Shown: positions 49,420 through 59,695 of the stretch, one piece after another
Numbering within the stretch: position 1 is the stretch's first letter
Layout of the letters: each line of letters begins with the position of its first letter
Source: an uncultured Pseudomonadota bacterium
Lineage (GTDB): Bacteria; Pseudomonadota; Gammaproteobacteria; Burkholderiales; Thiobacillaceae
Length of the DNA: 64,000 bases
Direction: 5' to 3'
Assembly: GCA_903835655.1 (NCBI GenBank)
Contig: CAILNT010000059.1
Coordinates: forward strand, 57,009 to 121,008
Program-made: the position numbers and the translations under genes
Notes under the pieces: model-generated
The model's input: only the letters and a program-made list of their open reading frames with translations
Database searches by the model: none
What the model was told of the DNA's origin: nothing

Positions 49420-50073
49420 ATGGACTACGAACAGGCACGCTTCAACATGATCGAACAGCAAATCCGCCCCTGGGAGGTGCTGGATCCGAAAGTACTCGAC
49501 GGGCTGCTCAAGGTGAAACGCGAGGATTTCGTGCCCTCGATCTACCAGTCGCTGGCCTTCGTCGACATGGGCATCCCCCTGGGGCACGGTGAAACCATGT
49601 GGGCACCGGTCATCGAGGCGCGTGCCCTGCAAGCCGTCCAGGTCGGCGCAAGCGACCGGGTGCTGGAAATCGGCACTGGCAGCGGCTACCTCACCGCCCT
49701 CCTGGCCCACCAGGCTCAGAGCGTGGTCACGGTGGAAATCCATGCCGACCTCGGCGGCGAAGCGGAAAGGCGGTTTCACGCCCACGGACTCACCAACGTC
49801 CACACCCGGCTGGGCGATGCCGCCCACGACTGGAGCAGCGACGGCTTGTTCGACGTGATCGTGCTGACCGGATCGGTGCCCCTGCCGCCCGAGGCTTACC
49901 TGAAACGCCTCACCCCCGGCGGGCGTCTCTTCGCCATCGTGGGCGAAGGCCCGGCCATGGCGGCGACCCTCTTTACCTGCACAACCGCCCATGCCTGCCT
50001 GGGCGTACCCCTGTTCGAGACGGTCAGCAAATCCCTGGTCAACGCCACCGAACCGGAGCGCTTCGTCTTTTGA
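49420..50073 (+). CDS. pcm: Protein-L-isoaspartate O-methyltransferase family protein
   Basis: FNMIEQQIRPWEVLD; DRVLEIGTGSGYLTALLA. Confidence 0.88.
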   Translation: MDYEQARFNMIEQQIRPWEVLDPKVLDGLLKVKREDFVPSIYQSLAFVDMGIPLGHGETMWAPVIEARALQAVQVGASDRVLEIGTGSGYLTALLAHQAQSVVTVEIHADLGGEAERRFHAHGLTNVHTRLGDAAHDWSSDGLFDVIVLTGSVPLPPEAYLKRLTPGGRLFAIVGEGPAMAATLFTCTTAHACLGVPLFETVSKSLVNATEPERFVF

Positions 50074-50393
50074 TCCAACTGCGCCCCGCCGAACTCAAAG
50101 CCTGGCTGGACGACCCACTGCGCCCGGCGCCCCTCCTCCTGGATGTACGCGAAGACTGGGAATACGAGCGTTGCCACCTGGACGGGGCGCTGCCGCGACC
50201 GATGAGCGGCATCCAGTCCAGCCTGGGGGAACTCGACCCGGAGCGCGAAACGGTCGTGATCTGCCACCACGGCGTGCGCAGCTTTCACGTCGGCCGCCTC
50301 CTGGAACACAATGGCTTTCGCCACGTGATCAACCTCGCCGGTGGCGTCGCCGCCTGGGCCAAGGAAGTCGATCGCACCATGCCCACCTATTGA
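50070..50393 (+). CDS. Rhodanese-domain protein
   Basis: LLLDVREDWEYERCHLDGA; VVICHHGVRS; NLAGGVAAWA; TTG start overlapping previous stop. Confidence 0.85.
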   Translation: MIQLRPAELKAWLDDPLRPAPLLLDVREDWEYERCHLDGALPRPMSGIQSSLGELDPERETVVICHHGVRSFHVGRLLEHNGFRHVINLAGGVAAWAKEVDRTMPTY

Positions 50394-50403
50394 GCCGAAG
50401 AAC

Positions 50404-51708
50404 ATGCGCCTGCCCCTCTGCCTTGCCCTGGCCTGCGCCAGCCAACTTACCTGGGGTGCGAATCTGGGCCAGATTTACCAGCTCGCCCTGGACCACGACG
50501 CGACCTATGCCTCCGCCTTGCAGGCTTACAAGGCCGGCCTGGAGAAACGGCCGCAAGGCCTGGCGCTGCTGCGGCCAACGGTCAGCCTGGGCGCCTCGCT
50601 GAGCCACGCCAGCAGCGAATACTCGGGCCTTCCCAGCGGCTATTCCCAGTCATCCGATCCCTATGGCTTCAGCCTGTCGCTGACCCAGCCGCTCTACCGC
50701 AAGCAGAACCTGGAAACCTATGCGCAGAGCAAATTGCAGGTGCTGCAAGCGGAACTGCAACTGAAGGTGGCGCGGCAGGATCTGTTGTTGCGCGTGGCCC
50801 GCGCGTATTTCGATGTACTCCAGGCGGGGGACGTCCTGGCCACGGTGGGCGCGCAAAAGCAGGCCAACGCCGAACAACTGGCGCAGGCGAGGAAGAGTTT
50901 CGAGGTGGGGGCGGCGACCATCGTCGACACCCACGAGGCGCAGGCGCGTTACGACCTCGGCGTGGCCCAAGAGATTGCCGGGCAGAACGATCTGGAAGTC
51001 AAGCAGCGGGTGCTGGAAAGACTCATCGAACGGGACACGCCCGCGTTGGCCCGCCTCGATGCCCAGGCCACGATGCGGCTGCCCGACGCCAGCATGGACG
51101 CCTGGGTGACACGGGCCGCCAGCGACAACCTCGCCGTGGCGCTCGGCCGCACCGGCCTGGAAGCGGCGCGGCGCGAGGTGGACAAACAGAAGGGCGGACA
51201 CGCCCCGACGCTGGACCTCAATGCCAGCTTCAGCGACAACCACAACCAGGTAGTGGGCCTCTCGGGCGGCGTCGGCAGCAACGTCAGCAGCATCGGTTTG
51301 CAGTTCGCCCTGCCGCTCTACCAGGGCGGGGCCGTCGACTCGCGCGTGCGGGAAGCTTCCGCCAACCTGGAGAAGGCCCGTTTCGACCTGGAAAGCGCGC
51401 GCCGTCAGGCCATCCTCGAAGCGCGCCAGGCCTACCTCGGCGTGGTTTCCGGCAATGCCCAGGTGCAAGCACTCAAGCAGGCACTGGTATCCAGCCAGGC
51501 GCAGTTGAAATCGACCAAGCTCGGCCTGGAGGTCGGGGTGCGCACCCGCGTGGACGTACTCAATGCCCAACAGCAGGTCTCGAGTACCAGCAAGGATCTT
51601 GCCGCCGCCCGTTACCAGACCCTGGTCGCCGGCCTGACGCTGAAAGCGGCCAGCGGCACGCTTGCAGAGGTCGACCTGAAGGCGCTCGACGCGCTGTTGC
51701 TGGAATAA
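50404..51708 (+). CDS. tolC: TolC-family outer-membrane efflux protein
   Basis: Signal peptide, LTQPLYRKQNLETYAQSKLQV, periodic alpha-hairpin repeats. Confidence 0.93.
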   Translation: MRLPLCLALACASQLTWGANLGQIYQLALDHDATYASALQAYKAGLEKRPQGLALLRPTVSLGASLSHASSEYSGLPSGYSQSSDPYGFSLSLTQPLYRKQNLETYAQSKLQVLQAELQLKVARQDLLLRVARAYFDVLQAGDVLATVGAQKQANAEQLAQARKSFEVGAATIVDTHEAQARYDLGVAQEIAGQNDLEVKQRVLERLIERDTPALARLDAQATMRLPDASMDAWVTRAASDNLAVALGRTGLEAARREVDKQKGGHAPTLDLNASFSDNHNQVVGLSGGVGSNVSSIGLQFALPLYQGGAVDSRVREASANLEKARFDLESARRQAILEARQAYLGVVSGNAQVQALKQALVSSQAQLKSTKLGLEVGVRTRVDVLNAQQQVSSTSKDLAAARYQTLVAGLTLKAASGTLAEVDLKALDALLLE

Positions 51709-51725
51709 ACCTTGAAACCGCTGTG

Positions 51726-52973
51726 CTACAAACCCCGCTCCAGCATCTGTATCACTTTCTCGGTCGCGCCCCGATTCGCCGCCGCGAACGCCCAACCCGC
51801 CTCGCGCATGGCCTGCCTGCCCTCGGGGTCGCGGAAGAGTCCCAGCACCGCCAGGGCCAGCGCGTCCGCGTCCTCGACCCGGCGCGCGGCACCCACGGCC
51901 ACGGCCTGATCCGCGGCTTCCGCGAAGTTCCAGGTATGCGGCCCGATCAGGGCCGGGCAACCCGCAGCAGCCGCCTCGATCAGATTCTGCCCGCCTAGAG
52001 GCAGCAGGCTCCCCCCCACATAAGCCAGATCCGCGGCCGCGTAATAGGCCGCCATCTCGCCCATGCTGTCCCCCAGGAACACGCGGGTTTCGACGGGTAC
52101 CCCCCGATTGGCGCTACGTCGGACATAGGCCGGATCGCACACCTCCAGCAGCCTGGCGACCTCGTCGAAGCGCTGCGGGTGACGCGGCACCAGCACCAGC
52201 AGCAAACCGGGAATCGCCAGCCGAGCGAGTGCCTCCAGCAGCAAGGCCTCTTCCCCCTCGCGGGTGCTGGCCGCGAGCAACACGAAACGGGCGCCGAATA
52301 TTGCCCGCAAGGCGCCGGCACGCGCCGCGGTGTCGGCGGGCGAGGCCACGTCGAATTTCACGTTGCCGCAGATCTCCACCCCCCGTGCGCCCAGTTCGCA
52401 CAGGCGCCGCGCATCGCTGGGCGTCTGTGCCGCAATCCCCGCCAAGCCGAGTAGGGCCGGTCTCAGCAGTCCGCGAAAGGGGGCATACGCGCGCGCCGAT
52501 TTCTCCGACAGGCGCGCGTTCACCAGAAACAGCGGCAGACCCCGCCGCTTGCAGGCGGCATAGAGATTCGGCCAGACCTCCGTCTCCATGATCACGCCCA
52601 GGCACGGGCGGGTGGCACGCAGAAACAGCCAGACCAGCGGCGGAAAGTCGTAGGGCAGGTAGGCCTGAAGCACGTGCTCGCCGAACAGCTCCGTCCCCGT
52701 CTGCCTCCCGGTCGGCGTGGCATGGGTCAGCAGAATGGCATGTCCCGGATGGCGTTGCTGCAAGGCGCGCACCAGCGGGGCCGCGGCACGGGTTTCGCCC
52801 ACGGAAACGGCATGCAGCCAGATCAGCGGGCGCGTGTCTGGCGGGCGCGGCGCGTATCCCAGCCGTTCGCCCCAGTGATCGAGATAGGCCGGCTGCCGCC
52901 GCGCGCGACTCAGCAGATGCAGGAAGGCGACGGGCAGCGCCAGCAGCCAGGCGAGGGAATAGAGGAAGCGCAT
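51726..52973 (-). CDS. waaA: 3-deoxy-D-manno-octulosonic acid transferase
   Basis: WLHAVSVGETRAAAPLVRAL; METEVWPNL; NARLSEKSARAY; GGQNLIEAAAAGCPALIGPHTWNF. Confidence 0.95.
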   Translation of the reverse strand: MRFLYSLAWLLALPVAFLHLLSRARRQPAYLDHWGERLGYAPRPPDTRPLIWLHAVSVGETRAAAPLVRALQQRHPGHAILLTHATPTGRQTGTELFGEHVLQAYLPYDFPPLVWLFLRATRPCLGVIMETEVWPNLYAACKRRGLPLFLVNARLSEKSARAYAPFRGLLRPALLGLAGIAAQTPSDARRLCELGARGVEICGNVKFDVASPADTAARAGALRAIFGARFVLLAASTREGEEALLLEALARLAIPGLLLVLVPRHPQRFDEVARLLEVCDPAYVRRSANRGVPVETRVFLGDSMGEMAAYYAAADLAYVGGSLLPLGGQNLIEAAAAGCPALIGPHTWNFAEAADQAVAVGAARRVEDADALALAVLGLFRDPEGRQAMREAGWAFAAANRGATEKVIQMLERGL

Positions 52974-52979
52974 GCTTGC

Positions 52980-53240
52980 CTACTTGCGGCGCAAGTGGCT
53001 GATTTTCAGGATCAGCACCAGGCCGGCGAGCGTCAGGGTGACGGCATTGGCGAGGATGATCGGCCAGCTTTGCAAGCGTATGCCGTAGACCAGCCACAGG
53101 GCCACGCCGAGCGTGAACAGGCTGTACATGGAGAGCGAAATCCCCGCCAGATCGCGGCTGGACCAGGAATGCAGAACCTGCGGCAGGAAGGCCGCGGTGG
53201 TGAGGAGGGCCGCGGCATAGCCGATGAGGTCGGAGGTCAC
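52980..53240 (-). CDS. SemiSWEET/PQ-loop family transporter
   Basis: 86 aa; IGYAAALLTTAAFLPQVLHSW; SLSMYSLFTLGVALWLVYGI. Confidence 0.9.
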   Translation of the reverse strand: MTSDLIGYAAALLTTAAFLPQVLHSWSSRDLAGISLSMYSLFTLGVALWLVYGIRLQSWPIILANAVTLTLAGLVLILKISHLRRK

Positions 53241-54058
53241 CGTGCGGGTTCCAGCAAACGCACTTCGCGTTGCGGGTAAGGAATGCTGATGCCGCGGGCC
53301 CGGAAGGTTTCCACGACGGCCCGGTTGATCTCGCCGGCCACGTCGGCGTAAGCGCCCACGGCAACCCAGGGCCGGATGGCGAGGTTGATCGAAGAGTCCT
53401 CCAGGGTGGCCACCTGCACGCGCGGCGCGGGGTCGCGCAACACCTTGGGATTGGCCGCCAGAAGCGCGTCGATGCCGGCCAGGGCCGCGTTCAGATCGGT
53501 GTCATAGGCCACGCCGACGCTGACGTTGACCTGCCGGATCTGGCCATAGTTGTGCAGGATTTCCCCGGCGATCTTGCGGTTGGGAATGACCACGTGCGAG
53601 TGGTCCGGATGGCTCAAGAGGGTATTGAACAGGCCGATGACTTCGACCTGGCCCTCCACGCCGACGATGGCGATGTATTCCCCCACCCGGAACGGCCGCG
53701 TGAAGATGATGGTCAGGCCCGCCGCCAGATTGGACAACACGCCCTGCATCGCCAGGGCAAGGCCGGCACCGGCCACGCCCAGCCCCGCGATCAGCGGCAG
53801 CAATTCCACGCCCAGATTCTGCAAGGCCATCACCGCGAACAGACCCAGCACCAGCAGGCGCGCCAGGCGCACCAGGAGACGGCGCACGCTGAGGTCGAGA
53901 TCGAGTTTCTCCAACACCCCATGGGTCAGCCTGCCGGCCCAGCTTCCGGCGTAGTGCCCGAGCAAAAGGATCAGGCAGGCGACCAGCAGTTTGGGGCCGA
54001 ATTTGAGGCCGAGGTCGATGGCGGTGCTCTGTGCCTGCTCCAGGACGGCGATATTCAT
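53237..54058 (-). CDS. mscS: MscS-type mechanosensitive ion channel
   Basis: AGLGVAGAGLALAMQGVLSNLAAGLTII; FRVGEYIAIVGVEGQVEVIGLFNTLL; VVIPNRKI. Confidence 0.92.
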   Translation of the reverse strand: MNIAVLEQAQSTAIDLGLKFGPKLLVACLILLLGHYAGSWAGRLTHGVLEKLDLDLSVRRLLVRLARLLVLGLFAVMALQNLGVELLPLIAGLGVAGAGLALAMQGVLSNLAAGLTIIFTRPFRVGEYIAIVGVEGQVEVIGLFNTLLSHPDHSHVVIPNRKIAGEILHNYGQIRQVNVSVGVAYDTDLNAALAGIDALLAANPKVLRDPAPRVQVATLEDSSINLAIRPWVAVGAYADVAGEINRAVVETFRARGISIPYPQREVRLLEPAR

Positions 54059-54276
54059 AATGCTTCCACTAAAGGTGAACGGCGCCTGGCGCCGCTTGAA
54101 ACGCCCCTCGCCCGCAGGCAGGGTAAGCGCCGATCCGGCGGGTGGCTTGCCTGGCGGTTCCATCGGTGGGGCCGAGAGGGAATCGATGACTGCAATTCTA
54201 TGTCCCGACGCGACCGCCATGACAGGGTAAAATGGCCGATTCGCAAACCGTCCTGGTGACGATCCGCCCTGTCCCC

Positions 54277-55947
54277 ATGTTGCGTCTAACCGAAGTCAAA
54301 CTTCCCCTCGACCATCCCGCCACCGCGCTCTCCGAGGCCATACTCGGGAAGCTCGGGATCGCGGCGGCGCGTTTGCTGCGCTACGAGATCCACAGGCGCG
54401 GCTACGATGCGCGCAAGCGCTCCGCGATCCATCTCATCTACACCCTGGATGCGGAGGTGCACGATGAAGCCGAGGTGCTGCGGCGCCTGGGCACGGACCC
54501 GCGCGTCCAGCGTACCCCGGACATGGCCTACCGCTTCGTGGCCCAGGCACCGGCCGGGCTGAATTCGCGCCCGGTGATCGTCGGCACCGGGCCCTGTGGC
54601 CTGCTGGCCGGCCTGGTGCTGGCGCAGATGGGCTTTCGCCCCATCCTCCTGGAGCGCGGCAAGGCGGTGCGCGAGCGCACCCGCGACACCTGGGGCCTGT
54701 GGCGCCGCGGCGAGTTGAACCCCGAATCCAACGTGCAGTTCGGCGAAGGCGGCGCCGGCACGTTTTCCGACGGCAAGCTCTACAGCCAGATCAAGGATCC
54801 GCAACACCACGGCCGCAAGGTGCTGGAAGAGTTCGTCAAGGCCGGGGCGCCGGAAGAGATCCTCTACGTCAGCAAGCCGCACATCGGCACCTTCCGCCTG
54901 GTGACCATGGTGGAACACATGCGCGCCAGCATCGAGGCCCTGGGTGGCGAGGTCCGCTTCCAGAGCCGGGTGACCGATGTCGAGATCGAGCACGGACGCG
55001 AGGGTCGCCAGATACGCGCGGTCACCCTGGCCGGTGGCGAGCGCATCGCGGCCTCCCACGTCATCCTGGCCCTGGGCCACAGCGCACGCGACACCTTCCG
55101 CATGCTGCACGAGCGCGGCGTATACATCGAACCCAAGGCCTTCTCGATGGGTTTGCGCATCGAGCACCCACAAGCGCTGATCGACACCTGCCGCTTCGGC
55201 AGCCACGCCGGCAACGCCACCCTGGGCGCGGCCGACTACAAGCTGGTCTACCATGCCGAGAACGGCCGCTCCGCCTACAGTTTCTGCATGTGTCCCGGCG
55301 GCACGGTGGTCGCGGCCACGTCCGAGGAAGGGCGCGTGGTCACCAACGGCATGAGCCAGTATTCCCGCAACGAACGCAACGCCAACTCGGCCCTGGTCGT
55401 GGGCGTGACCCCGGCCGATTTCCCCGGCGACGTGAACAGCAACCCACTCGCCGGCATGGATTTTCAGCAGTATTGGGAAGCGGCCGCGTTCCTTGCCGGC
55501 GGTAGCGACTATCACGCCCCGGTCCAGAAGGTCGGCGATTTCCTCGCCGGTCGCGCCTCCACCGGGCCCGGCACGGTCCTCCCCTCGTACACGCCGGGGG
55601 TGAACTGGACCGATCTCTCCTCCTGCCTGCCGCAGTACATCCTCGCCACCCTGCGCGCGGCCCTGCCCGCCTTCGACAAACAGATCCATGGCTTCGCGAT
55701 GGCGGATGCGGTCCTGACCGGCGTGGAAACGCGCACCTCTTCCCCCATCCGTCTCACCCGCGACGCCGCCTGCCAGAGCATGAACACGCGCGGCCTCTAC
55801 CCGGCCGGAGAAGGTGCGGGCTACGCCGGCGGCATCCTCTCCGCGGCCGTGGACGGCATCAAGGTGGCCGAAGCGCTGGCACTGAGCCTATGTAGTGCCG
55901 GCGTCTCGCCGGCCCCTCTCGCCGGCGAGACGCCGGCGCCACATTAG
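54277..55947 (+). CDS. FAD-dependent dehydrogenase (COG2509-like)
   Basis: RPVIVGTGPCGLLAGLVLAQMGFRPILLERGK; GAGTFSDGKLYSQIKDP; GLYPAGEGAGYAGGI. Confidence 0.88.
   Translation: MLRLTEVKLPLDHPATALSEAILGKLGIAAARLLRYEIHRRGYDARKRSAIHLIYTLDAEVHDEAEVLRRLGTDPRVQRTPDMAYRFVAQAPAGLNSRPVIVGTGPCGLLAGLVLAQMGFRPILLERGKAVRERTRDTWGLWRRGELNPESNVQFGEGGAGTFSDGKLYSQIKDPQHHGRKVLEEFVKAGAPEEILYVSKPHIGTFRLVTMVEHMRASIEALGGEVRFQSRVTDVEIEHGREGRQIRAVTLAGGERIAASHVILALGHSARDTFRMLHERGVYIEPKAFSMGLRIEHPQALIDTCRFGSHAGNATLGAADYKLVYHAENGRSAYSFCMCPGGTVVAATSEEGRVVTNGMSQYSRNERNANSALVVGVTPADFPGDVNSNPLAGMDFQQYWEAAAFLAGGSDYHAPVQKVGDFLAGRASTGPGTVLPSYTPGVNWTDLSSCLPQYILATLRAALPAFDKQIHGFAMADAVLTGVETRTSSPIRLTRDAACQSMNTRGLYPAGEGAGYAGGILSAAVDGIKVAEALALSLCSAGVSPAPLAGETPAPH
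55895..55942. repeat. Palindromic (REP-like) repeat over the 3' end of the FAD dehydrogenase gene
   Basis: GCCGGCGTCTCGCCGG...CCGGCGAGACGCCGGC, encoding AGVSPAPLAGETPAP. Confidence 0.85.
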
Positions 55948-55956
55948 AAGCACCCC

Positions 55957-58110
55957 ATGCCTACTGATCTGCTTTCCGGACTCAACCCCGATCAACTCGC
56001 CGCCGTCACCACGCCGGCCTCGGCCCTGATTCTGGCTGGCGCCGGCTCCGGCAAGACGCGCGTGCTCACCACCCGCATCGCCTGGCTGATCCAGCAGCAG
56101 AACATCTCGCCCATGGGGCTGATGGCGGTCACCTTCACCAACAAGGCGGCGAAGGAAATGCTCACCCGCCTCACCGCCCTGCTTCCCATCAACACGCGCG
56201 GCATGTGGGTGGGCACCTTCCACGGCCTGTGCAACCGACTGCTGCGCACGCATCACCGCGAAGCCGGACTCACGCCCTTGTTCACCATCCTGGATTCGGG
56301 CGACCAGCTTTCCGCCATCAAGCGCACCTTGCGCGCACTCGATGTCGATACCGAGAAGTACGACCCGCGCCAGGTGCAAAGCTTCATCAACCAGAACAAG
56401 GAAATGGGCTTGCGCGCGGACAAGGTCGAAGCCTGGGATCCGATCAGCCGCCATCTCGCCGAGTACTACGCCGCCTACGACGCGCAATGCCAGCGCGAAG
56501 GCGCGGTGGATTTCGCCGAACTGCTCTTGCGCGCCCACGAACTCCTTACTCGCAACGCCTTGTTGCGCGAGCACTACCAGGAACGCTTCCGCCATGTCCT
56601 GGTGGACGAATTCCAGGACACCAGCCGCTTGCAATACGAATGGCTGAAGCTGCTCAAAGGCCCCGAGCATGGCCAGGGCGGCGCACTGTTCGCGGTGGGC
56701 GACGACGACCAGTCGATCTACGCCTTCCGTGGCGCTCACGTCGGCAACATGCAACAACTGATGCGGGAATATGGCATCGAAGCCCCGATCAAGCTCACCC
56801 GCAACTACCGCTCCGTCTCCACCATCCTCGATGCCGCCAACGCGGTCATCAGCCACAACGAAGGCCGCCTGGGCAAGGATCTGTGGACCGAGGCGGGCCA
56901 GGGCGAACCCATTCGCCACTTCCAGGCCCATGACGACAGCGAGGAAGCGCGTTTCCTGGTCGAAGAGATCCAGAACCTGCGCATCGAAGGCGAGCCCTAC
57001 ATCGACATGGCCGTGCTCTACCGCGCCAACGCCCTGTCGCGCGGCATCGAGCATGCCCTGTTTTCCGCCGGCATCCCCTACCGTGTCTACGGCGGCCTGC
57101 GCTTCTTCGAGCGCGCCGAGATCAAGCACGCCCTGGCCTATCTACGCATGGCAGCCAACCCGGACGACGACAACGCCTTCCTGCGCGTGGTGAACTTCCC
57201 CGCGCGCGGCATCGGCAACCGCAGCCTGGAAGGGCTCATCGAGCAGGCCGCGAGCGGCAGCCTGTGGGCCGCGGCTCGCGAGGCAGGCAAGAAATTCGCC
57301 CCCTTCGTGACCCTGATCGAAGCCATGCGCGCCGAAATCGTCGATCTGCCGCTGGCGAAGCAGGTGGACCACATGGTTGCCCAAAGCGGCCTCATGGCGT
57401 TCTACAAGAACGAAAAGGACGGCGGCGACCGGGTGGAGAATCTCGGCGAAATGGCCACCGCCGCCGCGGCCTACGCCCAGGAGAGCGAAGATCAGAGCCT
57501 GGAAGGCTTCCTCGGCCACGCCGCCCTGGAGGCCGGTGAACACGAGGCCGCCCAGGGCCAGGACGCGGTACAACTGATGACCGTGCACGCCGCCAAGGGC
57601 CTGGAATTCCGCACCGTGTTCATCACCGGACTGGAGGAAGGCCTGTTCCCGAACGATCGCGCCATCGCCGAAGCCGACGGTCTAGAGGAGGAGCGGCGTC
57701 TAATGTATGTCGCCATCACCCGCGCGCGCCGGCAGCTCTACCTCAGTCACGCGCAATCGCGCCTGTTGCACGGCCAGGTACGCTACGGCCTGCCTTCCCG
57801 CTTCCTCGAAGAAATTCCGGAACACCTGGTGCGCTCGCTGTCCTTGCGCGCCCCCAGGCCGGCCCAGGCGGCCCGCGCGCCGGCCACGAATTTCGTCACC
57901 CGCAAGATCGTCCCCGCCGCCCCGCCGCCGCCCAAGCGCCTGGCCGATGTTCCCTTCAAGGTCGGCAGCCGCGTCAAACACGTGCGCTACGGCGAAGGCG
58001 TGGTCTGTGGCTACCAGGGCCAGGCGCCGGACATGGAAATCAAGATCAACTTCCCGAAAATCGGCGAGAAGGCCTTCCTGCTGGAATACGCCAAACTGGA
58101 AGCGGCCTAG
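55957..58110 (+). CDS. uvrD: ATP-dependent DNA helicase UvrD/Rep-like
   Basis: LAGAGSGKTRVLTTRIAWL, VTFTNKAAKEM, VDEFQDTSRLQYEWL, LMTVHAAKGLEF. Confidence 0.96.
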   Translation: MPTDLLSGLNPDQLAAVTTPASALILAGAGSGKTRVLTTRIAWLIQQQNISPMGLMAVTFTNKAAKEMLTRLTALLPINTRGMWVGTFHGLCNRLLRTHHREAGLTPLFTILDSGDQLSAIKRTLRALDVDTEKYDPRQVQSFINQNKEMGLRADKVEAWDPISRHLAEYYAAYDAQCQREGAVDFAELLLRAHELLTRNALLREHYQERFRHVLVDEFQDTSRLQYEWLKLLKGPEHGQGGALFAVGDDDQSIYAFRGAHVGNMQQLMREYGIEAPIKLTRNYRSVSTILDAANAVISHNEGRLGKDLWTEAGQGEPIRHFQAHDDSEEARFLVEEIQNLRIEGEPYIDMAVLYRANALSRGIEHALFSAGIPYRVYGGLRFFERAEIKHALAYLRMAANPDDDNAFLRVVNFPARGIGNRSLEGLIEQAASGSLWAAAREAGKKFAPFVTLIEAMRAEIVDLPLAKQVDHMVAQSGLMAFYKNEKDGGDRVENLGEMATAAAAYAQESEDQSLEGFLGHAALEAGEHEAAQGQDAVQLMTVHAAKGLEFRTVFITGLEEGLFPNDRAIAEADGLEEERRLMYVAITRARRQLYLSHAQSRLLHGQVRYGLPSRFLEEIPEHLVRSLSLRAPRPAQAARAPATNFVTRKIVPAAPPPPKRLADVPFKVGSRVKHVRYGEGVVCGYQGQAPDMEIKINFPKIGEKAFLLEYAKLEAA

Positions 58111-58211
58111 CGGCCGCGTGGGCACGACGCCCACAATAACAAAGGCTCGCAGGAGCGGGCTGGCCCGCGCTTCGAATTATTCAGCGGTTCCCCAACGCAT
58201 TGGAGAGAAAG

Positions 58212-59012
58212 ATGATCTGGCAGGATATCCGGCGCATCCGCGATGAAGTCCCCCTGGTACTCAACGTCACCAACTATGTGGTCATGAACACGACCGCCAA
58301 TGCCCTGCTCGCGCTCGGCGCATCCCCCGTGATGGCGCACGCCATCGAAGAAGTGGAGGAATTGACGCGCATGGCGCGGGCCCTGGTCATCAACATCGGG
58401 ACCTTGAGCCCGCCCTGGGTCGAGGCGATGTTCCTGGCCGGCAAGGAAGCCCATCGGTGCGAGATTCCCATCGTCCTGGACCCGGTGGGTTGCGGCGCCA
58501 CGGCGTTCCGCACCGCCACGGTGGAAAAGCTGATCGAAGCCGTCCACCCTACCATCATCCGCGGCAACGCCTCCGAGATTCGCTCTCTGGTCCGCACGGG
58601 GCCGGGCGCCAAGGGAGTGGACAGCCGGCATACGCCCGACGAGATCCTGGAGGATGCCCGCGCCCTCTCCCTGTCCGCGGGCTGCGTGGTGTCGGTGAGT
58701 GGCCCGGTCGACCTGGTCATCGAAGGCGAACGCGTCGCCCGGATCGAAAATGGCCACCCGCTGATGACCCGCGTCACCGGCATGGGGTGCACCGCCAGCG
58801 CGCTCACCGGCGCATTCGCCGCGGTCAATGCGCAAGCCTTCGATGCGGCCGCACATGCCATGGGCATCATGGGCATCGCCGGTGAACAAGCCGGCGAACA
58901 GGCCCGCGGCCCGGGGAGCTTCCAGACCCACTTCCTCGACGCGCTCTATCAGCTCACACAGTCCGAAGTGGACCAGCGCCTGCGACTTCAGCGCAGCGGA
59001 ATCGAGAGGTAG
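58212..59012 (+). CDS. thiM: Hydroxyethylthiazole kinase
   Basis: PLVLNVTNYVVMNTTANALLALGASPVMAHA; VLDPVGCGAT; RGNASEI. Confidence 0.95.
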   Translation: MIWQDIRRIRDEVPLVLNVTNYVVMNTTANALLALGASPVMAHAIEEVEELTRMARALVINIGTLSPPWVEAMFLAGKEAHRCEIPIVLDPVGCGATAFRTATVEKLIEAVHPTIIRGNASEIRSLVRTGPGAKGVDSRHTPDEILEDARALSLSAGCVVSVSGPVDLVIEGERVARIENGHPLMTRVTGMGCTASALTGAFAAVNAQAFDAAAHAMGIMGIAGEQAGEQARGPGSFQTHFLDALYQLTQSEVDQRLRLQRSGIER

Positions 59013-59464
59013 AGTCCGGTGGTATCGATGATGCCCAGACTCTTGATCCTCGGGTACTGAATGAAGTTGAGGGTGACGCTGGAGATCTGCCAGGAGAGCA
59101 GCGGCACCGGGGCGACGAAGGGGTTGCCGTGGTTGTAGGTCTGGCTCTGCATGAGGGCCAGACCCGCGCCCAGGCGGACATGGTCGCTCAAACTGAAGCC
59201 CTTGCAGCCCAGCGCGGCGTAATAGCTGGCGTTGGCGCCGGAGTCACGGTAAATGGCCGCTTCCGCGAAGGGCGTCGAACACCACTCGACCGGCGCCAGT
59301 TCATAGCGCAGACCGAGTCCGGGATTGACTTCATGGTCGGTGTTCAGCGCACGCGCCTCGGCCCGGTTCCAGTGGTGGGAAAGCCCGTAGACGTTCAATT
59401 CGAGCGGGGAATCGGCGTGAGCCTGGGAGACGAGGATCGCGGCAAGGGCGAGGGCGAAACGCAT
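58988..59464 (-). CDS. Putative outer-membrane or periplasmic protein
   Basis: 159 aa from MRFALALAAILVSQAHA (signal peptide); alternating beta-like pattern; C-terminus overlaps thiM 3' end. Confidence 0.65.
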   Translation of the reverse strand: MRFALALAAILVSQAHADSPLELNVYGLSHHWNRAEARALNTDHEVNPGLGLRYELAPVEWCSTPFAEAAIYRDSGANASYYAALGCKGFSLSDHVRLGAGLALMQSQTYNHGNPFVAPVPLLSWQISSVTLNFIQYPRIKSLGIIDTTGLYLSIPLR

Positions 59465-59662
59465 GCTGAGACATCCTTTCGGCGTGAGGGAACAGAGCGG
59501 CGAAATGATAATCCCTGATTCCTCGGTTGAGCACTTCATAACTGCCAGGTGCAGCCTGAACCCGGGTGCCGCGGCCTCCGTGAGCATGCACCGCTCGTGT
59601 AAGCCCCGTGGGAGCGGGCTTGACCGCGATGCAAGGGTGGCTAACGCGGCTAAGCATGCGTA

Positions 59663-59695
59663 GGGCGGATGAGCCGGCGGGCCGGCGTTATCCGC
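59663..59695. repeat. Intergenic inverted repeat GGCGGAT...ATCCGCC
   Basis: gggcggatgagccggcgggccggcgttatccgcc. Confidence 0.7.

Noticed and set aside
47773-49992. 739-aa minus-strand ORF opposite the RND permease
   Set aside because: Glu/Gly/His-rich antisense translation without domain signatures; the plus strand is a clear RND transporter.
58111-58211. TPP riboswitch upstream of thiM
   Set aside because: The spacer lacks a recognisable THI-box (CUGAGA) and instead carries a short GC palindrome.
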